Part shown: positions 57,215-64,000 of the stretch, in pieces
Numbering within the stretch: the stretch's first letter is position 1
How the letters are laid out: every line of letters begins with the position of its first letter
Assembly: GCF_030812785.1 (NCBI RefSeq)
Contig: NZ_JAUSTJ010000003.1
Span: forward strand, 806,001-870,000
Length of the DNA: 64,000 nt
DNA from: Sphingomonas kyeonggiensis
GTDB lineage: Bacteria > Pseudomonadota > Alphaproteobacteria > Sphingomonadales > Sphingomonadaceae
Reading direction: 5' to 3'
Notes under the pieces: model-generated
What the model saw: only the letters and a program-made list of their open reading frames with translations
Told to the model about the DNA's origin: nothing
Databases searched by the model: none
Made by a program: the position numbers and the translations under genes

Positions 57215-58753
57215 ATGCGCACGGCGCGCGCACATGTCCCAGGCCGCGCGCCCCTGCAGACAGCGGCGCCGGCCCGGGCGCAGGCGTTGGCGCCGCACGC
57301 GCCGGCCGGGCCTGCGCCCATGCCCCTGCACGACATCAGCCGGGTACCGATCGCCGCGCCGGTCCAGCGCCGGGCGGTGCCGGGAGGGGCGAACCGCACC
57401 GGGTTGCCCGACGGGCTCAAGGCGGGGCTGGAATCCATGTCGGGCATGTCGATGGACGCGGTGCGCGTGCATTACCGCTCGCCCGAGCCGGCGCGCATCG
57501 CCGCGCATGCCTTTGCAAGGGGCACGGACATTCATCTGGCACCCGGCCAGGAACGCCATCTGCCGCACGAGGCCTGGCACGTCGTCCAGCAGGCGCAGGG
57601 GCGGGTGCGGCCCACCGTCGACATGATCGGCACTGCGGTCAACGACGATGCCGGGCTGGAGCGGGAGGCCGACCGGATGGGCTCCGCCAGCCTGGCGCAG
57701 GGGCGGGGCGGTGCGGTTGCGCCGGCGGGTCCGCTGGCGGCACCGGTCGGCGACACCGTGCAGGGCGAGTTCACCATCGGCGCCGGGGCGCTGAAGGGGA
57801 CCTACAAGACCAAGGCGGGCAAGGATACCAACTGGCTGGTCGACGAGGTCAAGCGCGTGATCGAGGACGATCTCGGCCCCGGCTGGATCGGCGACCTGCG
57901 TGGATGGGCCGCCAAGGGCGAGGGCCCCTATTCCTGGAACTCGACGACCGAGTTCCTGGACGACATGCTCCAGCGCTACGCAAAGGTGCAGAAGGACGGC
58001 AAGACGCGACCCAATTTCTCGTCGATCGCCTACAAGCTCGCCAAGGTCACCTATGGCATCCAGACCGGCATGGACCAGTCCGGGCTGAGCCCGTCGGACG
58101 ATGACCTCGCTATGCCGCACCGCTTCCCCTATGCCGGGATCGAGCTGAGTACCGCGCTGTTCATCTCGGGCAAGGAAGACGACAACGACCTCAAGCGCTG
58201 GACCGGAAGACTCTACAACGCGACCGTGGGGCGGCGGAAGCTGAACCTGCCGCACATCGCGAGCAAGTCCGAGGCGCAGTGGTACAACAAGGCGGTGCAG
58301 GACCAGCTCGACGAACTCGACAATGCGGTCGGCGCGATCATCTCCGCCAAGAAGAAGGGCGAGACGATGACGCTGCACACGCCGGTGGTGCAGCGGCTGC
58401 TCAAGGCGGCCAACAACATGCACGGCAACATCCCGGACTATGGGCCGCACTCCAAGATCAACATCCCGGTCTCGAACCGGCTTCACCTGCATGTCGAAGC
58501 GCCCGACGACGACATGCTGGAGGACGACGACTGGACGGCGCCGATGACGCCCGGCTCCTATGAGGCGGGGCAGATGTCGCCGCACCGCGTTCCCAAGGGC
58601 ATCGCCCATGACGACGATGGCGAGAACATGATCGGCACTGACGGCTTCGGCTATCCGATCGAGCGGATCGAAGGCTATGACGACCTGATGAAGCGCCATG
58701 GTATGGGCACCACCACGATCGGCTCCAAGGCGCTGAACTGGTGGGAAACCTAG
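57215..58753 (+). CDS. DUF4157 protein, candidate injection-system cargo
   Basis: A 512-residue protein. Residues about 60-155 match DUF4157: GLPDGLKAGLESMSGMSMDA, VRVHYRSPEPARIAAHAFAR, GTDIHLAPGQERHLPHEAWH and VVQQAQGRVRPT, with HEAWH at 118-122 and LEREADRMG as the probable third ligand region. DUF4157 is known as an N-terminal domain of proteins tied to extracellular contractile injection systems. Residues 175-512 are unrelated to anything I recognise, acidic at the end (DDDMLEDDDW), and would be the payload. There is no signal peptide. It is coupled to the collar gene (stop TAG, 1 nt, ATG) and ends 1 nt from the convergent tail gene. Confidence 0.85.
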   Translation: MRTARAHVPGRAPLQTAAPARAQALAPHAPAGPAPMPLHDISRVPIAAPVQRRAVPGGANRTGLPDGLKAGLESMSGMSMDAVRVHYRSPEPARIAAHAFARGTDIHLAPGQERHLPHEAWHVVQQAQGRVRPTVDMIGTAVNDDAGLEREADRMGSASLAQGRGGAVAPAGPLAAPVGDTVQGEFTIGAGALKGTYKTKAGKDTNWLVDEVKRVIEDDLGPGWIGDLRGWAAKGEGPYSWNSTTEFLDDMLQRYAKVQKDGKTRPNFSSIAYKLAKVTYGIQTGMDQSGLSPSDDDLAMPHRFPYAGIELSTALFISGKEDDNDLKRWTGRLYNATVGRRKLNLPHIASKSEAQWYNKAVQDQLDELDNAVGAIISAKKKGETMTLHTPVVQRLLKAANNMHGNIPDYGPHSKINIPVSNRLHLHVEAPDDDMLEDDDWTAPMTPGSYEAGQMSPHRVPKGIAHDDDGENMIGTDGFGYPIERIEGYDDLMKRHGMGTTTIGSKALNWWET

Positions 58754-58754
58754 C

Positions 58755-61700
58755 TCAGCTCTCGAAGCGCGGGTCCAGCGTGAAACCCTCCAGCAGCGCA
58801 TCCTCCAGCGCGACGGCGAGCTCGGCACGCCGGCCGGACGGCACGGCGAGGTTGTAGGCGCCGAGCTGGTCTCGGTTGGTCGCCCCCGTATCGATTATCC
58901 GCGGGTTCGCCGGATAGGGCTCGAGCCGCGCGAAATCGGGAAGCGGATAGGCGTTGTCGGGGAAGAAGACCGGCGGTGCGGTGCCGAACTGGAAGCTGGT
59001 CCCCGTCGCGCGCACCGGGCAGGTGAGGGCGCAATTCGGATCGGTGCAGGTGGTGCAGGCGGTGACGGTCGAGTCCGACGCGGTGGTGCAGCTGCAGTAA
59101 TTGGTGTCGGGCGTGCCGAGCACGAGATGGCGCAGCAGGACGTTGCTGCCGCCCACGCCGCTGATTTTCCCGCAGCTCTTGCAGCGCGCCACCAACAGGC
59201 TGGGCGGTGCAGGTGCAGGTGCGGGCGTTGGGGTTGCTGTAGATGGGGGGGCGGGAGTGGGGGCGGACGCGGCGTCGAGCGCCGCCTCGGCGCCGGCTGC
59301 CCCGGCACCGGCGACGAGATAGCGCAGCTCGACGACGTAGCAATTCGAGAAGGTCATGCTGCCCGAGCAGTGGAGCGGGCCCGCAAACAGCGAGTCGACC
59401 GCGTCGCCGCCTGCGCCGATCTGGGCGGCGCCCATCAAGGTGGTGCGGGCGATATGGGCGGTGGCCAGGGGCAAGTAGAGCACCGGCCGGGTCATGTCGT
59501 CCGGCGGCACGTGCAGCGGGCTCAGCACGCAGCTTTCGAGGGTGACCGTGCCCTCCACCCGGCTGAAATCGAGCGGCGCGGCGATCGTCCGCTCCAGGGT
59601 GATCACCGCCTTGCCGTTGAAGGGCGGCGGTGGTGGTGGTGGAGGCGACGGCGCCGGTGCGGGCGTGGGCGTCGATGACGCGGCCGGAGTCGGGGCCGGT
59701 GTCGGCGAGGGGGAAGGCGCGGGCGGCGGTGGTGGTGGGGGTGGCGGAGGCGGCGGCGGGGCGGGCAGGATCGCGCTGCCGCTGGGCGGGAGCAGCGTCA
59801 TGTCGAGCAGGTTGAGCTCGAGATTGCCGCCATTGAGCCAGATCGCGCCCTGGAACAGGATCCCCGACATGCCGAAGGTGCCCAGCGTGCCCGAGCTGGG
59901 GCCGGTCAGGGAGAAGGAGGTGGGATTCGAAACGTTGAGGAGCGCCTGGCTGCCGGCGGCCGAGACGACCCATAATTTGTCCCCCGGTGGCGGGGCGATC
60001 TTCTGGGCGTTGATGTAGCGGGTCGCGCTTGATTGCAGCACCAGCACCGTGAAGGGCTTGGGGTTGCTTTCCCACAGGCTCAGCTGGTTGACGATCCAGC
60101 CGGTGTTGCCGGCATCGTAAAGCGTCACGGCATTGGCCGGTACGGGAAGCGCGGGGCGCAGGCCGATCCCGCCGATCGCGCCGGGCATGGCGATACCATA
60201 GTCGACGCTGAGCGCGGCAGGCCCGCCCCAGGCTGAGGGCCAGCTGAAGAGCCCCTGCTCGGGATCGATCGTCGCGGCGGGGACCAGGCCCAGCTCCCAG
60301 GCGGGTGGGGTGGGTGCCATCGGCGTCTGCGTCGAGGCGGGGGCGACGATCACCACCCGGTCGCCGACGAGGGTAACGAAGCAGTTGGTGAGCTTGGCCG
60401 CGAACGCCGTCTCGGCCTCGGCGGGTGTGGTCACCGGGGTGGAGAAGGGCAGGTTGAGGTTGAGTACCTTCTTGGTCGGTGCGGTGAAGGTCATCACCGT
60501 GCCGGGCGCGGCGCCGTTGATCACGTCGAGCAGATGCTGGTCGAGCGGCAGGGTCGCTGCGGCGATGCCCGTTCGGGCGCTGCCGGTCAGCAGCAGCGGG
60601 TCCTGGCTGCCGGGCGCGGGCAGCAGCGACAGCGATGCGGTGGGCACCGTCGGCACGATCAGCAGCGCATTACCAAGCACGCCGCAGATCAGCGCGCGGA
60701 CGTCGGCCTCGGTCACCTGGGTGCCGGGAGTGACGGTGCAGCTGGCGATCGCCTGCTGGAGCAGGGCGAGCAACTGGCTCATCGACGGGGCGGCGGGCAC
60801 ATCGATCGCCAGCACCGCATGCGCGTCGCCATAGTTCATGTTGAGTGTGGTCGTCTGCGCGGTGACCGATTGCAGATTTATCGCGCCGCCCTGGAGCAGC
60901 GGATAGTCCGGCGCGGGCGGCTGGACCGAGTCGGTGCCGAGCGGCATGGCGCGCACGCCATCGGCGCCGAGCGCGGTCCAGTCCGAGGTGCTAGTCTGCT
61001 TGTAGCGGATCACCAGCCCGCGCTCATTGCCATAGAGCATCGAGCTGCCGGGCCCGGTGCCGGGCGTCGTCCAGACGCGGTTGTACTGGGCGAGGTCGGC
61101 GGCGAGCATCGCAGTGGTGAGCTCCACCGGCAGCGCGGTGACCGGCGGCGCGGCGACCCATTCGAGCGGCGTGTTGGCGAGGTTGTAGAGCGGCTGGGTG
61201 AGGCCAAGCGGGTTGAAATGATAGAGGTGCGGGGTCGAGGCGCCGAGCGGCGTGACGCTGGTCATCGCGAAGCTGGGCAGGCGCCAGACGCGCAGCAGGC
61301 CGACGGACTCGCCGGAGGGATCGACGGGCGGGTCGTCCGGCTGGGCCGGCGCGGGCGCGGACGTAGTGTCGGCGGTCGGCTGTGGCTCGGCGTCGGCCAG
61401 CGGCCAGCTGGCGAAGGGCGTGGTCGTGTCGGGCGCGTAGAGCGAATACCAGCCGCTGCCGTCGCGCACGCGACGCGGGATGGCGGCGGCGATGCCCTTG
61501 CGCCGCCGGAAGCCGAGCGCATCGGCGACGAGCGCGCGGTGCTCGGGTCGGACCGGCTGCGCCACCTCGAGCCCGAGCTGCGCCGCGATATAGGGAATCA
61601 GCTGGAGCGGGCAGGTCTGGATGAACCAGGCGTCCTCGAGCTCGCGGATCGAATCGCCGATCTCCTCGCGGACATGGTCGAACACCTTGCACAGGGCGAG

Positions 61701-61799
61701 CAGCGGATAGCCCTGGGGAATGTCCGCCATCCGGAAGATCGGCGGCAACAGCTCGTAAAGCGGATCGGGCAGCGGCGTGCCGGGGGGCGTTTCGGTCAT
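58755..61799 (-). CDS. Tail-protein-I-like protein with polyproline and Cys-rich extensions
   Basis: A 1014-residue protein. The N-terminus is a phage tail protein I/baseplate-wedge domain (LYELLPPIFRMADIPQGYPL, VREEIGDSIRELEDAWFIQT, LIPYIAAQLGLEVAQPVRPE, LGFRRRKGIAAAIPRRVRDG). The middle (about 200-675) is beta-rich. Residues about 678-726 hold two polyproline tracts separated by Pro/Ala/Thr. The C-terminal part, beta-helix-like, has about nine Cys between residues 870 and 930 (CKSCGKI, YCSCTT, ACTTCTDPNC, TCPV), a likely metal-binding or disulfide knot. It starts at the ATGA overlap with the baseplate gene. The longer frame upstream of 61799 is its shadow. Typical tail I proteins are about 200 residues, so the extension is large. 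Confidence 0.82.
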   Translation of the reverse strand: MTETPPGTPLPDPLYELLPPIFRMADIPQGYPLLALCKVFDHVREEIGDSIRELEDAWFIQTCPLQLIPYIAAQLGLEVAQPVRPEHRALVADALGFRRRKGIAAAIPRRVRDGSGWYSLYAPDTTTPFASWPLADAEPQPTADTTSAPAPAQPDDPPVDPSGESVGLLRVWRLPSFAMTSVTPLGASTPHLYHFNPLGLTQPLYNLANTPLEWVAAPPVTALPVELTTAMLAADLAQYNRVWTTPGTGPGSSMLYGNERGLVIRYKQTSTSDWTALGADGVRAMPLGTDSVQPPAPDYPLLQGGAINLQSVTAQTTTLNMNYGDAHAVLAIDVPAAPSMSQLLALLQQAIASCTVTPGTQVTEADVRALICGVLGNALLIVPTVPTASLSLLPAPGSQDPLLLTGSARTGIAAATLPLDQHLLDVINGAAPGTVMTFTAPTKKVLNLNLPFSTPVTTPAEAETAFAAKLTNCFVTLVGDRVVIVAPASTQTPMAPTPPAWELGLVPAATIDPEQGLFSWPSAWGGPAALSVDYGIAMPGAIGGIGLRPALPVPANAVTLYDAGNTGWIVNQLSLWESNPKPFTVLVLQSSATRYINAQKIAPPPGDKLWVVSAAGSQALLNVSNPTSFSLTGPSSGTLGTFGMSGILFQGAIWLNGGNLELNLLDMTLLPPSGSAILPAPPPPPPPPPPPPPAPSPSPTPAPTPAASSTPTPAPAPSPPPPPPPPFNGKAVITLERTIAAPLDFSRVEGTVTLESCVLSPLHVPPDDMTRPVLYLPLATAHIARTTLMGAAQIGAGGDAVDSLFAGPLHCSGSMTFSNCYVVELRYLVAGAGAAGAEAALDAASAPTPAPPSTATPTPAPAPAPPSLLVARCKSCGKISGVGGSNVLLRHLVLGTPDTNYCSCTTASDSTVTACTTCTDPNCALTCPVRATGTSFQFGTAPPVFFPDNAYPLPDFARLEPYPANPRIIDTGATNRDQLGAYNLAVPSGRRAELAVALEDALLEGFTLDPRFES

Positions 61800-64000
61800 T
61801 GCGTCGGCTCCCCGGTGTCCGATTCGGTGAAGGTCACGGCGTCGGCGTCGGCGCTGACATAGAGGATCTGCGCGCCGGTAACCGGGGTAAGCTGGGCGCG
61901 CTTCGGTGCCAGCACCTGCTGGTGGTGGACGGGCGGACCGTCGCTCGACTGGGTCGGGGCCCAGAGATCGGTGATCCCGCTCGCCGTCACCCCGGCGATG
62001 CCATTGACGATGCGGGCGATCTCGCTGGCGCGGACCAGTTCGTCGAACGCCATTGCCGGCAGCGCATAGGCGGCGCGGATCGCATCGGTGATCGACTGCT
62101 GGATCGCATGGACGTCGGCGCCCTTGTCGGCGGTGAACCAGCCCGAGACCTTGAACGGCACCGGCTCGAAGGGGAGCAGGAAGATGTTCAGCCGGGTCGC
62201 CTGCGCGGCATCGACCGCGGCCTCGAGCGACTTGAAGGCGGGCGAGGTCATGTCGGGCACGCCGTTCTGCGGCGCGGCGAGGGTGAGCAGGAAGGCGTTG
62301 CGGCGTTCCTGGGCGACGGTGTCGTCGTCCACCACGACATCGAGCACCGCCGCGCCGACCTCGGGCCGGTTGAGCACGAAGCTGACCATGTCCTGCCGGT
62401 TGATGATCCGCCCGAGATCTGCGACGCCGATGGGGATCTGGTCGCGCAGCCCGCCGCGCAGCGGCGCGCCGATGCCGCCGCTCGCCGGCACCGGGTTTAG
62501 CACGCCCCTGACCCCGCCGACGCCCATCGGCGCGCGGGTGATGCTGCCGGCGGCGACATTGCCGTTGGTCCCCGCGCCGACCCGGTAGGTGGCCGTGATA
62601 TTGTCGGTACCGGTCGGCGGGCGAAGGCCGTGCACGCCGTCGCCAAAGGTGACCTGGGCGCGGCCCTGGGCATCCTGAGTGAGCTGATAGGCGCGCGCGT
62701 CCGGCCCCATGCTGCCCAGCGCCTGCACGCACTGCCAGACCGCGCCGTTGACGGTGACGCTGAGCTGCGGCGCGATCGAGCCATCCGCATCCTCGAGCCA
62801 GGTCAGCGGCGCCTGCTTGAGCATGAACTGCTGGAAGGGCTTCTGGCCGTCGCCGCTGCCCAGCACCTCGTTGGGGACGGTGCTGCCCTGGGTCACCTCG
62901 ACGACGTTGCCGTACACCGTCGTCGTAGTGCGGTCGTAGAGATAGCGCAGCGGCTGCTGCAGGGTCAGCGTCGTCGTATTGTCCTGCGACGACCGAGCGA
63001 TCGCCTTGACCGTCACCGCCTCGCTCTGGACCGGGCGAGTGAACAGCGCGAGCTCGTCGGAGGTGACGTTGCCGATCGTCGTGCCGTTGCCCGACAGGTA
63101 GACGAAGTCCGACGGCGGTTCGCCCTTGGGATCGGTCTCCAGTGAGAGATTGCCGGTATCGGGCAGGTTGGCCCACCACCAGCTCTCGTCGCGCTGGGGA
63201 ATCGGCGAATAGACCATCACCAGCGTGTCCTCGGGCAGCTTGGCGCCGCCGACGAGGGAGACGCCGCCCACCGTGCGCGCCAGCGGCGGATTGCCGGCGA
63301 GGAGCAGCGCCTGGCCGACGATGATCTGGTCGATCAGTCCGGTCAGGACGAGCGTGTCGTCGGTTATCGCCGGCTGGCCGATCGGCGTGTTGCCGGGCAG
63401 CGGCGCATCGTCGATCGGCGGGGCGAGATAGAGCCGGGCGCTCTGGGTGTAGACCAGCGCCTGACGGCGTGCGTCGGAGTCCGCAGGCGGCGGCGCCTCG
63501 ACATAGAGCACGGCCGTGCAGGTGGAGCTGCCGTCCTCGCCGACCTGGCCTCCAAAGGCGTAGACGCCGTGCTCGGCGAGCGGGATCAGGTTCACGCCCT
63601 CGGTGAGCGACACCAGATTGGGATAGTCGGGCGAGGGTAGCGAGATCGGCAGCGGATAGGCGGGCTCGCCGCCGACCCCGCTCAGCGGCACGATCTCATA
63701 GGTCGAGTCGGTGTCGCCGCCCATCATCAGCACGCCTTCGTCGATGAGCACCGCGCCCTGCGAGCGGCGTGCGGCGGAGAGGCTGGGGCCGGCCCCGAAG
63801 GCGAAGCTGCTGGGATCGAAGACCACGGTGCCGGTGGTCGGCGCCATGGTCCAGTCGGTCGCGCCGCCGGCGAGCAGCACGCGGGCATCGGGCAGCAAGG
63901 TCGCCGAATGCATCGCGCGCGGCACCGGCATGGCGGCGATGGTGGCGAAGGCCTGGGCGGCGATGTTGAACACTGCCGCCTGGGCGGTCGGCCAGATCTC
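61796..64000 (-). CDS. Baseplate J-like protein with N-terminal Kelch-type repeats (partial)
   Basis: The 3' 735 codons of a gene that continues beyond the right edge. The first 170 visible residues hold three Kelch-like repeats, each ending in a Gly pair: MHSATLLPDARVLLAGG, RRSQGAVLIDEGVLMMGG and LAEHGVYAFGG. The rest is a baseplate-assembly domain: ITATYRVGAGTNGNVAAGSI, NPVPASGGIGAPLRGGLRDQ, INRQDMVSFVLNRPEVGAAV and SITDAIRAAYALPAMAFDEL. This is the J-like protein of contractile tails, normally without Kelch repeats. It overlaps the tail I gene by ATGA. The true start is outside the window. Confidence 0.82.
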   Translation of the reverse strand, partial: EIWPTAQAAVFNIAAQAFATIAAMPVPRAMHSATLLPDARVLLAGGATDWTMAPTTGTVVFDPSSFAFGAGPSLSAARRSQGAVLIDEGVLMMGGDTDSTYEIVPLSGVGGEPAYPLPISLPSPDYPNLVSLTEGVNLIPLAEHGVYAFGGQVGEDGSSTCTAVLYVEAPPPADSDARRQALVYTQSARLYLAPPIDDAPLPGNTPIGQPAITDDTLVLTGLIDQIIVGQALLLAGNPPLARTVGGVSLVGGAKLPEDTLVMVYSPIPQRDESWWWANLPDTGNLSLETDPKGEPPSDFVYLSGNGTTIGNVTSDELALFTRPVQSEAVTVKAIARSSQDNTTTLTLQQPLRYLYDRTTTTVYGNVVEVTQGSTVPNEVLGSGDGQKPFQQFMLKQAPLTWLEDADGSIAPQLSVTVNGAVWQCVQALGSMGPDARAYQLTQDAQGRAQVTFGDGVHGLRPPTGTDNITATYRVGAGTNGNVAAGSITRAPMGVGGVRGVLNPVPASGGIGAPLRGGLRDQIPIGVADLGRIINRQDMVSFVLNRPEVGAAVLDVVVDDDTVAQERRNAFLLTLAAPQNGVPDMTSPAFKSLEAAVDAAQATRLNIFLLPFEPVPFKVSGWFTADKGADVHAIQQSITDAIRAAYALPAMAFDELVRASEIARIVNGIAGVTASGITDLWAPTQSSDGPPVHHQQVLAPKRAQLTPVTGAQILYVSADADAVTFTESDTGEPTQ

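Noticed and set aside
61800..63179. A longer start for the tail-I-like gene
   Set aside because: The added 460 codons lie opposite or out of frame with the baseplate gene, and the ATGA overlap gives a natural start at 61799.
56656..64000. Ordinary prophage
   Set aside because: No integrase, capsid, portal, terminase or lysis genes are present in the visible part, and DUF4157 points to an injection particle; the rest is outside the window, so this remains provisional.

Overview
The window is about 64 kb of high-GC DNA from an alphaproteobacterium, most likely a Sphingomonas-like member of the Sphingomonadales. The pointers are four large TonB-dependent receptors, the form of the RNA polymerase and ribosomal proteins, a bo3-type quinol oxidase, many secreted proteins with Ala-rich signal peptides, and frequent GTG/TTG starts. 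I found no rRNA, tRNA, CRISPR array or insertion sequence.

Layout. 0-11.4 kb: TonB receptor, chemotaxis receptor, divergent OprB-like porin, sulfotransferase, a YciI-like protein and several small exported proteins. 11.5-20.1 kb: rpoC and rpoB on the minus strand. 20.5-33.6 kb: an insert with a TonB receptor, two related Pro/Ala-rich membrane-anchored proteins, an alpha-amino-acid ester hydrolase, an M16 peptidase pair and an acyltransferase. 34.1-35.0 kb: rplL and rplJ, minus. 35.4-42.0 kb: an insert with a TonB receptor, a paralogue of the 9.2 kb protein and a small regulatory island. 42.1-43.3 kb: rplA and rplK, minus. 43.6-54.3 kb: an insert with a TonB receptor, an AppA-type acid phosphatase, a lyase-like jelly-roll protein, cyoABCD and an MFS transporter. 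54.8-55.5 kb: nusG and secE, minus. 55.9-64 kb: a YqaA-family membrane protein, then one edge of a phage-tail-like or extracellular contractile-injection locus.

Two patterns stand out. First, the normally compact secE-nusG-rplK-rplA-rplJ-rplL-rpoB-rpoC cluster keeps its order and strand but is split into four blocks over about 44 kb. Each of the three downstream blocks has a TonB receptor gene divergently transcribed from its promoter side, and each block has its own terminator. Second, the right edge holds a tail-collar protein, a DUF4157 protein with an HExxH motif, a tail-protein-I-like protein with polyproline and cysteine-rich extensions, and a Kelch/baseplate-J fusion that runs off the window. 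This looks like an injection particle with a candidate cargo; sheath and tube genes are not visible here.

The inserts mostly encode envelope nutrient-acquisition functions (receptor plus secreted hydrolase). Start codons were chosen by ribosome-binding site and signal-peptide fit. Family assignments come from motifs read by eye; no database search was run.
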